Notes: a model not told the origin generated them from the sequence alone. Numbered from the stretch's first letter, positions 37,739 through 47,508 are shown. The stretch: DNA of 64,000 nucleotides from FEN-1297 sp021817845 (GCA_021817845.1 JAKAFW010000002.1:124001-188000); one strand, 5' to 3'. Numbers and translations: made by a program.

Positions 37739-38818
37739 ATGGAATTGATTGAAAAGTTAAATAGGATTAAGGAAAGATTTGATAAGATAAATCAACAGCT
37801 TTCAGACCCCACTTATATGAATGACAGAGATAAGATTGTTTCTCTTAGTAAAGAACGCAGTGACCTTTTAAATATTATTATTGCGTTTGATAAATTTTCT
37901 CTGGTTCTAAAAAATATAGAAGATGACAACCAAATAATTTATGATGGATTGGATAAGGAACTAATCGACTTTGCAAAGAGCGAACTTGTAGAGCTTCAGA
38001 ATGAAAAATATAAGCTTGAGGAAGAAATAAAATATCTTCTGTTGCCTAAAGACCCGAATGATAATAAAGATATTATAATGGAAATTCGCGCCGGCACCGG
38101 AGGTGAAGAGGCTGCATTGTTTGCCGGTGAATTATTCAGAATGTACTCTCGTTATGCGGAAACTAAAGGTTGGAAAGTTGAGCTAATAGATATTAATGAT
38201 ACCGGTTTAGGGGGGATTAAAGAAGTTGTTTTTTCTGTTAGCGGCGCCAATGTATTTAGCGAATTAAAATTTGAAAGTGGAGTACATCGTGTTCAGCGCG
38301 TACCATCGACAGAAGCTAACGGAAGAGTTCATACATCAGCCGCCTCTATTGCAGTGCTACCTGAGGCTGAAGATGTTCAGGTTGACATAAATCCCAACGA
38401 CCTTAGAATTGATATTTTTAGATCTGGCGGAGCAGGCGGACAAAATGTTAACAAGGTTGAAACTGCGGTAAGAATTATTCACATACCCACGGGAATTGTC
38501 GTCCAATGCCAGGATGAAAGATCACAATTGAAGAATCGCCAAAAAGCAATGAAGGTCCTCCGCGCCCGCTTGTATGATGCAAAACTAAAAGAGCAAAACG
38601 CAGAAATTTCCGCACAAAGAAAATCGATGGTTAGAAGCGGCGATAGAAGCGATAAGATCAGGACTTATAATTATCCCCAAAATAGAGTAACCGATCATAG
38701 AATCGGCTTAACGCTATACAACCTTTCTAATATAATGGAAGGCGATCTGCATGAATTAATCGAGCAATTAAAAATTGCAGATAATGCTGAAAAACTTCAG
38801 GCTACATCTGCTGAATAA
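37739..38818 (+). CDS. prfA: Peptide chain release factor 1
   Basis: 359 residues from the ATG at 37739. The open frame extends upstream to 37706, but the family begins at MELIEKLNRIKERFDKI. RF1 reads UAA and UAG in the ribosomal A site. The anticodon-like element is in the region ending HTSAASIAVLPE, and the catalytic GGQ is in RSGGAGGQNVNKVETAV. It is an essential housekeeping gene, here with no clear operon partners and flanked by repeats on both sides. Confidence 0.95.
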   Translation: MELIEKLNRIKERFDKINQQLSDPTYMNDRDKIVSLSKERSDLLNIIIAFDKFSLVLKNIEDDNQIIYDGLDKELIDFAKSELVELQNEKYKLEEEIKYLLLPKDPNDNKDIIMEIRAGTGGEEAALFAGELFRMYSRYAETKGWKVELIDINDTGLGGIKEVVFSVSGANVFSELKFESGVHRVQRVPSTEANGRVHTSAASIAVLPEAEDVQVDINPNDLRIDIFRSGGAGGQNVNKVETAVRIIHIPTGIVVQCQDERSQLKNRQKAMKVLRARLYDAKLKEQNAEISAQRKSMVRSGDRSDKIRTYNYPQNRVTDHRIGLTLYNLSNIMEGDLHELIEQLKIADNAEKLQATSAE

Positions 38819-39419
38819 ATCACCTTACGCAGGATTTCTCTTTGGAGTATTGGAATGTTGGAATAATGAAGAAAATTGGCCTATTCCATTTCTCCAAAGG
38901 TTGCTTAACATGAGTGAATTAGTTAATTATAGGCTAAAGCCAAGGTATTTGGTTTTATCTTGCCCCCAGCATAAAGAGGTTATGTGAAAATTCAGAAGTG
39001 ATGAATAAATATTCTAATTATGGTTTTAAAATATGACAACATTAATATGCCTTTTTATTGCCCCGACATTTATGTCGGGGTGAAATGAACTCCAATAAAT
39101 ATTGGGCTTTAGCCCCATTTGTGCTATTTATGTGGCTAAAGCCATAATTATCTTTTTTACACTAATCCCCGCCATAAATGGCAGGGCAATTGATGAATAA
39201 ATTTTAAGTAATAAAAACTAAAATGGCATTATTCAATAATGCTAATATTTATTCTTCGAAAACTAATTTTCACACAACCTCTAAATGCTGGGGTTACAGC
39301 ATGACTAAACTTACGTATGGAGAGTTACTTAGTTTGTCCATTCAAAAGCCGGTATAATTTGTGGACGGTTTATAGAGAAGGTGTTTCGAATGTTTTACAT
39401 GCACTGAAAGAGGTACGAA
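38819..39419. other. Gene-free 600-bp region with repeats
   Basis: No gene. Contains a TGGAATAN hairpin (38841-38900; CTTTGGAGTATTGGAATG with TATTCCATTTCTCCAAAGG), a perfect hairpin CCCCGACAT-TT-ATGTCGGGG (39061-39080), and repeat copy C2 (39096-39294). The C2 part carries GGGCTTTAGCCC and GGCTAAAGCC inverted segments. Confidence 0.65.
39096..39294. repeat. Dispersed ~190-bp repeat, copy C2
   Basis: Same orientation as C1 at 35743. The stretch from ATCCCCGCCATAAATGGC to AATTTTAAGTAATAAAAA is almost identical in both. The left end has an extra inverted GGGCTTTAGCCC segment. Confidence 0.72.
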
Positions 39420-40985
39420 TTATATTAGACTAATTGAAATTAAACTTACGTCATCTTCAAATTTATCATCCGTAAACAATTTAAATCTCTTTTTAATCTC
39501 TTCAAGAGCATCCATTTCCGGTGTTATGTTTTTTATAGTTTCTGAAAGTTGAACCGATCCAAATTGTTCTCCGGAAGAATTTCTCGATTCAATAATTCCA
39601 TCTGTTACCATAAAAATCGAGTCGTTCTTGCCAAAGATTAATGAAACATCATGATAATTTCCCTGTTCTGCAAAGCCTAGTAGCAATCCGTTAGATTGGA
39701 GCTTTTGAACCTCGCCTGTAGTATTATTTTTGTAAATCAACGGCAAGTCCCCGGCACCGCTATATTTTAAGGAGTTTGATTTATTATTTATAATTACAAT
39801 TGACAAGGTAGCAAAAACCTCTGAAATCTTGGCATCCTGGTAGACAGATTTATTTACCTGCTGTAAAAGTTGGCTCGGCGTAAATTCTTTTGTTGTTTCA
39901 AGAGCAACTCTTATGGCGCTTCTTACATAACCGGCATAAGCAAAAGCGAAATACCAAGCGCCCCACTTTTTACCCATAACATCTCCAAGAATTACGGCAA
40001 GATTATTTTCATCAAGAGAAAAATAATCAATAAAATCTCCTCCGGGTATTCCATGATATGGTTGATGCCAATGTTTTATTTCAAATCCAGCAAAGGTTGG
40101 GAAGTTTTCAGGAACGACTTTTATACGCAAAGAATCTGCGGCGTGGTGAAGTTCGCTAACTATCTTTTGTCTTTCTTTTCCGAGACTTTTTATTATTGCA
40201 CTTACTTTTGCAACAACAACGCGTGGACCTGCGGTTTTTAATACATAGTCTGTAATGCCGAGATCGTAGCCTACTAAAATATCATCTTCTTCACTTTTGG
40301 AAGTCAAGAAAACAAACGGAATGGATTTAAGCTGGGGTTCTGAAAGTAGCATTTTTCGGAACTGGAAACCGTCAACATCAGGCATCATAATATCGGAAAT
40401 TATTAAATCGGGAAGATTTTTTTTTGCTTTTATCAATCCTTCCCCGGGATTGGGAGCAGTATCACAATCAAAACCTGCCTTGTTCAAATTATATTGAAAG
40501 AGCTTAGCCAGGGTAGAGTCATCATCAACTAAAAGTATTTTGACGGTACTTTCGGTAAAAGACTGCTCTAAATTTTTTTTAACTCCGTAAACTTTATAAA
40601 TATCTGAACGGCGAATTAGAGATTGGACTTTAAGAATTAATTCATTTACATCGAAAGGTTTAGTGATTATGTCGTCCCCGCCTGCCTCTAGAGCTTTTGA
40701 TTTATCTTCCATACTATTTTTTGCCGTGACAAAAATGAAAGGTAGTACACGGTAATTTTCATTCTCTCTAACTTTTTTACAGAATGTAAACCCATCCATT
40801 TCCGTCATGGTAACATCGCATAAAACTAGATCTATTTTGTTTTGGGCTAATTGATTGAACCCTTGGTTAGCGCTTTCCGCTTCAAAAACAGAGTAATCTT
40901 TATTTTTCAAATGATGACTGATAATTTTTCGAATAGTAACATCATCATCAACAATAAGGATAGATTTATTTTCGGAATTATTCAT
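39420..40985 (-). CDS. Double-receiver PP2C/SpoIIE-type phosphatase
   Basis: 521 residues: receiver 1 (D57 in LVLCDVTM), receiver 2 (about 150-270, LIISDIMMPDVDG), then a SpoIIE/RsbU PP2C-like phosphatase (about 300-521, with GGDFIDYFSL, LGDVMGKKWGAWYFAF, GAGDLPLIY, VTDGIIESRN, DDVSLI). Such proteins dephosphorylate a phospho-STAS anti-anti-sigma factor in partner switching. The STAS gene lies directly upstream on the same strand, 53 bp away, so the substrate is probably that protein. Input comes from one or both receivers. The neighbouring PAS kinase is a candidate donor. Confidence 0.9.
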   Translation of the reverse strand: MNNSENKSILIVDDDVTIRKIISHHLKNKDYSVFEAESANQGFNQLAQNKIDLVLCDVTMTEMDGFTFCKKVRENENYRVLPFIFVTAKNSMEDKSKALEAGGDDIITKPFDVNELILKVQSLIRRSDIYKVYGVKKNLEQSFTESTVKILLVDDDSTLAKLFQYNLNKAGFDCDTAPNPGEGLIKAKKNLPDLIISDIMMPDVDGFQFRKMLLSEPQLKSIPFVFLTSKSEEDDILVGYDLGITDYVLKTAGPRVVVAKVSAIIKSLGKERQKIVSELHHAADSLRIKVVPENFPTFAGFEIKHWHQPYHGIPGGDFIDYFSLDENNLAVILGDVMGKKWGAWYFAFAYAGYVRSAIRVALETTKEFTPSQLLQQVNKSVYQDAKISEVFATLSIVIINNKSNSLKYSGAGDLPLIYKNNTTGEVQKLQSNGLLLGFAEQGNYHDVSLIFGKNDSIFMVTDGIIESRNSSGEQFGSVQLSETIKNITPEMDALEEIKKRFKLFTDDKFEDDVSLISISLI

Positions 40986-41037
40986 AGTACGTTTTCATTC
41001 CCCGGATTGTTAACCTGATAATTTTGCCTGCTTCAAA

Positions 41038-41376
41038 TTATTTAAAACTGTCTAACGCTTCCTTTTTAGTTTTGAAAGCTTCAAACACTCGGTACATTCT
41101 TGTTAACTCAAACATTGAATGGACAGCGGGTTGAAAGCCCACAAGGCGTAAGTCGCCGCCCAAAGCAGTCATTTTTTTAAGTGAAATAACTAAAGCGCCA
41201 AGAAAGGTAGAGTCAATAAATTCGCATTCGGTTAAATCGACAATAATTTTCCTTGCTCCCAATTCAATTTCAAGGCTAAGTGTTTTCTTAAATTCCTCTG
41301 CTTCCTTTAGAGTAGCTCTTGTTAGGTTAACAGTCTCAACAACAACATCATTTATCGTTTCTTTAATAAAATCCAT
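41038..41376 (-). CDS. STAS-domain anti-sigma factor antagonist
   Basis: 112 residues forming one STAS domain (ELGARKIIVDLTECEFIDS then TFLGALVISLKKM), with the phosphorylatable Ser at S56 in the FIDST motif. In its dephosphorylated state it would bind an anti-sigma kinase. No such RsbW-like kinase is in the window. It lies between the phosphatase and the sigma54 regulator on one strand. Confidence 0.9.
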   Translation of the reverse strand: MDFIKETINDVVVETVNLTRATLKEAEEFKKTLSLEIELGARKIIVDLTECEFIDSTFLGALVISLKKMTALGGDLRLVGFQPAVHSMFELTRMYRVFEAFKTKKEALDSFK

Positions 41377-41405
41377 TTTTAGAACCTATAATTATTTTAA
41401 GTTAT

Positions 41406-42788
41406 TTACTCTTTCGAGTTATTTTCTATTTTATATCTTTCCATCAATCTATAAATAGTAGCTCTTCCAAGCTGAAGCTTTTTTGCAGCTTCAACAATAT
41501 TACCATTTGTCACTTTTAGCGCATGTCTAATCGACTCTTCCTTCAGTTTTTCAAAGGGAACAATATTATCATCACCGAACAAAGCGCCGTTAAGCTCAAC
41601 GGAGCCGGAAGACTCCGATGCTTTAATATGCTGCGGGAGATCATCAACATCAATAATATCTTTTTCGGCAATAATCATGCAGCGTTCAACCGTATTTTCC
41701 ATTTCCCGGATATTGCCGGGCCAATTATATTCATAAATTAATTTGATTGCCTTCTTTGAGAATCCCTTTATGCTCTTGCCTAATTTCTTGTTAAAGACAT
41801 CAAGAAAGTGCTGTGTTAAAACCAAAATATCACCACGGCGTTGTCGAAGCGGGGGAATATTTATAGGGAAAGAATTCAGCCGGTAAAACAGGTCTTCCCG
41901 GAAATTTTTTTCATCGACAGCTTTTTTCAAGTCGCGATTAGTAGCCGAAAGAATTCTAACATCTGTTTTTATCAGCTCTGTGCCGCCGACGCGTTCAAAC
42001 TCTCTTTCCTGAATAACGCGAAGAAGCTTTGCCTGAAGAAGCATTTCAAGCTCGCCGACTTCATCAAGAAACAAGGTGCCTCCGTTTGCAATTTCAAACT
42101 TACCAAGCTTGCGTTGATGTGCCCCGGTAAATGAGCCCCTTTCATGTCCAAATAATTCACTCTCTAATAGCTCTCTCGGAATTGATGCGCAGTTTACAAC
42201 AATAAAAGGATTGTCCTTTCTTTTTCCGTTATAATGAATTGCCCGTGCAATTAATTCTTTTCCTGTTCCGCTTTCCCCATGAATAAGTACGGTAATATCG
42301 TTGTTCAAAATTTTTGATACTAGCTTAAAAACATCCTGCATTCTTCCGTCCGCAGATATTATGTTATCAAAGCTGTATTCTTTTTTTACGTTATCTCGTA
42401 AGTTTTCTATTTCTTTGGTAAGGTCATAACTTTTGATAGCATTTTTGATTGCTGGTTCCAGGCGCTGGGTATCAATCGGCTTCGGGAAATAATCAAAGGC
42501 ACCAAACTTTAATGCTTCTACGGCAACTTCGATACTGCCCTGAGCCGATAAGATTATAACCGGAAGATTTTCATCAAATTGTTTCACTCTTTTTAGAATA
42601 TCTATTCCGTTCATGCCCGGAAGCATAATATCGAGAAGTATTAAATCAGGTTTTGCGTTTAAGCGTCTGAGAACATCTTCGCCGTTACTAAAAACTTCTA
42701 TATCATATTTCCATTTTTCTTTTACCCAGTAAGATAAAAGTTTTGATATGGCAAGTTCGTCATCAACTATGAAGATTAATTTGTTCAC
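41406..42788 (-). CDS. NtrC-family sigma54 response regulator (second)
   Basis: 460 residues: receiver (D53 in LILLDIMLPGMNG), AAA+ domain with Walker A GESGTGKE, and Fis-type HTH (GNIVEAAKKLQLGRATIYRLM). The sigma54 contact loop is GSFTGA instead of GAFTGA; Ser at this place occurs in functional members. It is encoded 9 bp after the PAS kinase, an obvious cognate pair, and 29 bp before the STAS gene, so one operon links sigma54 control with partner switching. Confidence 0.92.
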   Translation of the reverse strand: MNKLIFIVDDELAISKLLSYWVKEKWKYDIEVFSNGEDVLRRLNAKPDLILLDIMLPGMNGIDILKRVKQFDENLPVIILSAQGSIEVAVEALKFGAFDYFPKPIDTQRLEPAIKNAIKSYDLTKEIENLRDNVKKEYSFDNIISADGRMQDVFKLVSKILNNDITVLIHGESGTGKELIARAIHYNGKRKDNPFIVVNCASIPRELLESELFGHERGSFTGAHQRKLGKFEIANGGTLFLDEVGELEMLLQAKLLRVIQEREFERVGGTELIKTDVRILSATNRDLKKAVDEKNFREDLFYRLNSFPINIPPLRQRRGDILVLTQHFLDVFNKKLGKSIKGFSKKAIKLIYEYNWPGNIREMENTVERCMIIAEKDIIDVDDLPQHIKASESSGSVELNGALFGDDNIVPFEKLKEESIRHALKVTNGNIVEAAKKLQLGRATIYRLMERYKIENNSKE

Positions 42789-42797
42789 TTTTATTCC

Positions 42798-44411
42798 TTA
42801 ATTTATTGAACTCGTTAAATCTCTTGGCAACTTAATTATAACTGTTGTGCCTTTATTTACTTCACTCTGAATAGCAATAAATCCTTTATGTAAATCTACA
42901 ATTTGTTTTATAAAAACCAAGTTAAGTCCGGTATCTTCCGGGGTTTGGTCTAAGAATTTTACACGCTGAAATTTTTTGAATATTGAATTTAATTCACTTT
43001 CGGGTATTCCGGCGCCTGTATCGCTTACCGTTATTTCAAATTCTTTATAAAGGCTTTGTGCTGTAATAAATATTCTACCTTCGTTTTTAGTCTGCTTAAG
43101 GGCATTTTTAATAATGCTGTCCAGCACTAAAATAATTTTTCCTTTATCGGCATTTAAAATAATATTTTCATCGAATATTTCATTAGTTAAGGTAATATTT
43201 TTTTTATTGATTGCATTGCGGTTTAGATTTATTGCATCTTTTAATACCTGGATTATATTGAACTTCGATTTAACGACATGAATATTATCTTCTTCGAAAC
43301 GCGATATATTCAACAGATCGTTGACTAACTTTGCAAGCCGTTTTCCTTCGTTCAGGATTATGTTGAGGAATTCGGTTTTCATTTCATCGGGCATACTTAA
43401 ATCGGAAGTGATTGTTTCAGAGAAGCCGATAATTGAAGCGAGGGGTGTTCTTAATTCGTGTGAAATATTTGAAACGAAATCGCTCTTCATATTGTTCAGT
43501 TCATCTAAAAAAGATTTTTGTCTTTTCGATCTTTGTCGCTCTATCGAGATGATTCTTTGGGCTTCTTTTAATCTTGTGTCAAAATCATTCAGTTTATCTT
43601 CATACAATCTAAGTTCTGAAATATTCCTCCCAGCACCGATAACCCCAGTTATTTCTTCATCTTTCACGAGGGGTTTGCATTTAATTTCATAACGAACTTC
43701 GTTGCCGAATTTTGAAATGAATATTGTTTCAAAGGAAACAATTTTTTTCTTCTTCAATATTTGCTGAAAAGATTTTGCAGTCTTCCTTTGTTCTTTGGCA
43801 GATACCAATTCAGTAAAGTGTCTTCCGGTAAGTTCAGTTGGATCGTAATCAAGAGAGGATGCTCCATAGGAATTCACCTCGGTAAAGTATCCTTCATTAT
43901 CAAGAAAGAAAATAAACTCACCCGCGATTTCTTTTATAGTTTCAAATTTGGTTTGATATCCATTAGAGAAAGCCTTCTCTGTTTCGTTAATTCCTTTCAA
44001 ATTATTTATTTTACTTAAGAATTCCAATTGACTTTTAAGCAGACCTGAAGCAAGCTCTATTGTTTTAATCCTGGTTTTTGTATAGAATTTTTCTTTCGGG
44101 GAAAAAAGGATTAGAAAAAAAACGACTTTAGATTCATTAGGCAAAAGAAATTGGTGTGAGAAAGATGAATTAAATTTTTCTTTCTTTAAGATATTCTTAA
44201 ATGTTTTAGAAAATTCAAGCTCTGAGAACCTTAATTTCTCTATTTTTAGGGACTTTAGAATGGATTCGCTTATCTCATTAGAGGAATACCGGGCATCATT
44301 ATAAGAAGATAGAATTTCATAAGAAGAGTTTCTTTCACTCAAAAGGAAGCCGCAGCAGCTACCGCTTGATCTACAAATAATTTCTAATGTGTCGTTAATA
44401 ATTTTAAGCAT
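42798..44411 (-). CDS. PAS histidine kinase
   Basis: 537 residues from the ATG at 44411; an in-frame TTG at 44426 is possible. The N-terminal about 135 residues are a poorly conserved GAF-like region with a CRSSGSCCGF cysteine cluster. PAS follows (about 155-275, FFLDNEGYFTEVNSYG, VIGAGRNISELR), then a coiled coil, HisKA (H in VSNISHELRTPLASIIGF) and HATPase (DTGAGIPE, DTGLNLVF). No membrane segment. The double Cys near the N-terminus could bind metal or sense redox, which is speculation. First gene of the five-component signalling operon. Confidence 0.88.
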   Translation of the reverse strand: MLKIINDTLEIICRSSGSCCGFLLSERNSSYEILSSYNDARYSSNEISESILKSLKIEKLRFSELEFSKTFKNILKKEKFNSSFSHQFLLPNESKVVFFLILFSPKEKFYTKTRIKTIELASGLLKSQLEFLSKINNLKGINETEKAFSNGYQTKFETIKEIAGEFIFFLDNEGYFTEVNSYGASSLDYDPTELTGRHFTELVSAKEQRKTAKSFQQILKKKKIVSFETIFISKFGNEVRYEIKCKPLVKDEEITGVIGAGRNISELRLYEDKLNDFDTRLKEAQRIISIERQRSKRQKSFLDELNNMKSDFVSNISHELRTPLASIIGFSETITSDLSMPDEMKTEFLNIILNEGKRLAKLVNDLLNISRFEEDNIHVVKSKFNIIQVLKDAINLNRNAINKKNITLTNEIFDENIILNADKGKIILVLDSIIKNALKQTKNEGRIFITAQSLYKEFEITVSDTGAGIPESELNSIFKKFQRVKFLDQTPEDTGLNLVFIKQIVDLHKGFIAIQSEVNKGTTVIIKLPRDLTSSIN

Positions 44412-44627
44412 TGATTTGTTGCGCAAAATATAATGTTTTTATTATTAATTCAATTTATACTTAAAATTTTTTCTTTAGATGTAATTTTCACTCATAGGCA
44501 ATATCTACACATTATCAGGTAATTACTGCCGATGGAGTAAGGACTTTTTGATAATTTTACGACAAATCTTAATGGCATGATATTGGCGCTATTAAATCTG
44601 CAGAGATTAATAAATGAAGGAATAAAC

Positions 44628-44822
44628 ATGATTGAACAATTTAAGGAAAGAGAGTGGTCAATATCAGATGGCGACTATATTAGAAAAAATGAATATCATG
44701 ATTTAGATTTTAATGAATTAAGAAGAAGAGACAAAGTAAAGAGACGCATAATCACAGGAATTGTTTTAGTATTAGCTTTTGGCTTAGAATTATTTTTCAT
44801 TGAAATCATTTCAAAATTATAA
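44628..44822 (+). CDS. Small single-pass membrane protein
   Basis: 64 residues from the ATG at 44628 (GAAGGA ribosome site 6-11 bp upstream); an upstream in-frame ATG at 44577 has no such site. It has a charged N-terminal half (SDGDYIRKNEYHDLDFNEL, then RRRDKVKRR) and one C-terminal membrane helix (GIVLVLAFGLELFFIEII). The positive-inside rule places the N-terminus in the cytoplasm. It stands alone. Function unknown. Confidence 0.6.
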   Translation: MIEQFKEREWSISDGDYIRKNEYHDLDFNELRRRDKVKRRIITGIVLVLAFGLELFFIEIISKL

Positions 44823-45483
44823 GTTAACTACACAAATTACTTTTGTAAAAACGGAATATTAGGCTACTGGTATTCCGGCTTACCCTTTTACTCAAAACAA
44901 TCATTTAAAACTGCATATAATTATCCAGATGGACAATATTGTTCCTAGTGATTTCTTTTATATGGAATGATATGACTCTTATAGGCTGATTAAACTATTA
45001 GGAGAGAATTTCTATTGTTTGATTATGTCAAACATATTAAATTGTAATATGTCTATCAAGAAAGAAATTAAAATATGGAATATTTGTTGGAGTAAAACCT
45101 TCGAGGTTTAGGAAAACCTCGAAGGTTTGCTTATTTTCTGTCCCACCCTTTAATCTTTTCTAAATAATAAAAATAATCTCATGACAATTTCCTATTCAAA
45201 AGAATATTTTTAGCTTAATAATATTTATTCGGACTTTAAAGCAATGGGCACTAATTGGTATAATAATTGTGGAAATACCGCAGTGCAAATCAGTTCAGTC
45301 TGATGCCGGGTCACTTGCACAAATTAAAATGATTGCTCTTAATAAAAATCGGATTCGGAAGGGGTCTTCTGGGAAAAATTGTATTTGTCTAATCCGATTT
45401 CTTTCTTCCTCATTTAATAATAACTGTTATAAGGTTTTCAAATTTATATAAAACGATTTCGTAAAAATCATAAGGAGTGAGTT
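44823..45483. other. Gene-free region with twin palindromes
   Basis: No reliable gene in 660 bp. It contains the paired palindromes at 45095-45128 and the promoter of the RCC1 gene, which I cannot identify by motif. AAGGAGTGAG just before 45484 is a good ribosome site. Confidence 0.55.
45095..45128. repeat. Twin 15-bp palindrome pair
   Basis: AAACCTTCGAGGTTT (45095-45109), a 4-bp gap, and AAACCTCGAAGGTTT (45114-45128). Each is a near-palindrome and they are exact reverse complements of each other, so either two small hairpins or one 15-bp stem can form. Confidence 0.8.
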
Positions 45484-47412
45484 ATGAAAAAAACAGTAAT
45501 ACTCTTTTCACTAATTTTCTCATTTTTACCATTTGTTATATTACCGCAATCACTTGGTATGGGACGAGGATATCATACTATCTTACTTAAATCCGACGGC
45601 ACTGTTTATACATGTGGAATGAATTACTATGGTGAGTTGGGAAACGGCTCAAAAACAGATAGTAAAGTTCCAGTAGAAGTATCAAGGGGAGCATATTCCG
45701 GCACTACTTACCTTGGAGATAACTCAAGCAATAAGATTATTTCAGTCGCTATGGGAAGATATCATTCCATTGCTCTTGCCGAAGACGGAACTGTTTTCAC
45801 TTGGGGATTTAATAATGATGGTGAATTGGGAAATAACACTATTACAAGTAGCAGTGTCCCGATAAAAGTATTAATGGGATCTTACTCCGGAACTGCTTTC
45901 CTTGGCGATAATCCAAGTAATAAAATCATTGCAGTTTCTGCAGGGAATGTTCATTCCATGGCTCTTGCCCAGGACGGAACAGTTTATACATGGGGAAATT
46001 ATAATATTGGAAATAGTAATACACCTGTAAAAATTCCAATGGGAGCATATCCCGGCACGGCTTACCTTGGAGATAACCCGGGAAATAAGATAATTGCGGT
46101 TTCTGCGGGATATAATTATTCATTAGCTTTAGCTGAGGACGGTAGTGTTTATACTTGGGGAGAAAATATTTATGGCCAGTTAGGAAATAATACTATTATA
46201 TCAAGCACCGCTCCAATAAAAGTATTAATGGGAGCCTATTCTGGCACAAAATATCTCGGTGATAACTTAAGTAATAAAATCATTTCAGTTTTTGCAGGGG
46301 ACGGTCACTGCATTGCATTAGCCCAGGACAACATGGTTTATTCATGGGGGCGTAATACCAATGGTCAGTTGGGGGACAATTCAAATATACATAGATATGT
46401 TCCTGTAAAAGTATTAATGGGAGCTTATTCCGGCACAGCTTACCTTGGCGACGACTCAAGCAATAAGATCATTTCACTCGTTGGGGGAGAGAGCCATAGC
46501 ATAGCCTTTGCACAGGACAACACGGTTTATACGTGGGGACATAATAACTATGGCCAGTTGGGAGATGGTTCACATACAGATGGTTATGTCCCCGTAAGAG
46601 TATTAAAGGGAGCCTATTCCGGCTCTACTTATTTTGGAGATAATTCAAGTAATAAGATTGTTGCAGTTTCTACGGGAGCATTTCATTCTTTTGCTCTTGC
46701 ACAGGACGGGACTGTTTATACATGGGGATATAATACCAATGGTCAGTTGGGAAACAATTCCACTAGTGCAACTCCTCTCCCTGTTATTGCACAAGTTCCC
46801 GGAGGTGCACTGCCTGTAGAATTAACAATCTTCACAGCAAAATATTCGGGAGATAAAGTAGAATTGCAATGGGATACAGCGACGGAAGAAAATAACTATG
46901 GCTTTGAGGTAGAGCGGCAAAAAGACAATGGGCAATTGGCTGCAGGCATTTGGGAAAAGATTGGATTTGTTAAAGGAAGCGGCAACAGTAATTCACCGAA
47001 GAGTTATACTTTTGTTGATGTTAATTCACTTAACGGAAAAGTTAGATATAGATTAAAGCAAGTAGATAACGACGGTAACTTTGAGTATAGCCCTGTTATA
47101 GAGGTTAATGCAGCTGAAATACTGAACGGATTTTTGTTAAGCCAAAATTATCCTAACCCGTTCAATCCAACTACACAAATACAATTCGGAGTAAGTAAAA
47201 ATACTTATGCTACATTAACTATCCACGATATACTCGGCAAAAAGGTTTCGACATTGTTCAACGGTAATGCTGTGGCGGGTCAGGTTTACAACTTAACTTT
47301 TAACAGGAGCGACCCTTCTTACCGGTCAGGCAGCCTGGCAAGCGGCATTTATTATTATAAACTTCAAACGAATGAGAAAACAGAGGTTAGGAAAATGCTT
47401 TTGATGAAGTAG
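45484..47412 (+). CDS. Secreted RCC1-repeat propeller with T9SS-type sorting domain
   Basis: 642 residues. Signal peptide (about 1-21, cleavage near LPQS). Seven RCC1 repeats (about 22-435; core SxALAxDGTVYTWGxNxxGQLG) fit a seven-bladed propeller. Each blade is followed by the same insert, GAYSGTxYLGDNxSNKII, which is not part of classic RCC1. The third repeat is shortened. A Fn3-like segment (about 445-530, LPVELTIFTAKYSGDKVELQW) precedes a C-terminal domain starting LSQNYPNPFNPTTQIQFGV and ending YYYKLQTNEKTEVRKMLLMK-type, the type A sorting signal of type IX secretion. It is therefore probably exported and surface-attached or released. The ligand is unknown. Confidence 0.9.
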   Translation: MKKTVILFSLIFSFLPFVILPQSLGMGRGYHTILLKSDGTVYTCGMNYYGELGNGSKTDSKVPVEVSRGAYSGTTYLGDNSSNKIISVAMGRYHSIALAEDGTVFTWGFNNDGELGNNTITSSSVPIKVLMGSYSGTAFLGDNPSNKIIAVSAGNVHSMALAQDGTVYTWGNYNIGNSNTPVKIPMGAYPGTAYLGDNPGNKIIAVSAGYNYSLALAEDGSVYTWGENIYGQLGNNTIISSTAPIKVLMGAYSGTKYLGDNLSNKIISVFAGDGHCIALAQDNMVYSWGRNTNGQLGDNSNIHRYVPVKVLMGAYSGTAYLGDDSSNKIISLVGGESHSIAFAQDNTVYTWGHNNYGQLGDGSHTDGYVPVRVLKGAYSGSTYFGDNSSNKIVAVSTGAFHSFALAQDGTVYTWGYNTNGQLGNNSTSATPLPVIAQVPGGALPVELTIFTAKYSGDKVELQWDTATEENNYGFEVERQKDNGQLAAGIWEKIGFVKGSGNSNSPKSYTFVDVNSLNGKVRYRLKQVDNDGNFEYSPVIEVNAAEILNGFLLSQNYPNPFNPTTQIQFGVSKNTYATLTIHDILGKKVSTLFNGNAVAGQVYNLTFNRSDPSYRSGSLASGIYYYKLQTNEKTEVRKMLLMK

Positions 47413-47458
47413 GAAGGAGTGACGGAATAATGGAGTGGTGGAATAATGGAGTAGTGAT
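47411..47458. repeat. TGGAATAN degenerate repeat
   Basis: Short run (GACGGAATAATGGAGTGG, then TGGAATAATGGAGTAGTG) right after the RCC1 stop codon. One arm only; no complementary arm was found nearby. Confidence 0.6.
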
Positions 47459-47508
47459 GCCCTTATACAGGTAGAGTTAAATAATAGAGATTTATAAAAA
47501 TTTCCATA

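Noticed and set aside
45269..45451. 60-codon frame before the RCC1 gene
   Set aside because: Unsupported by start signals or similarity.
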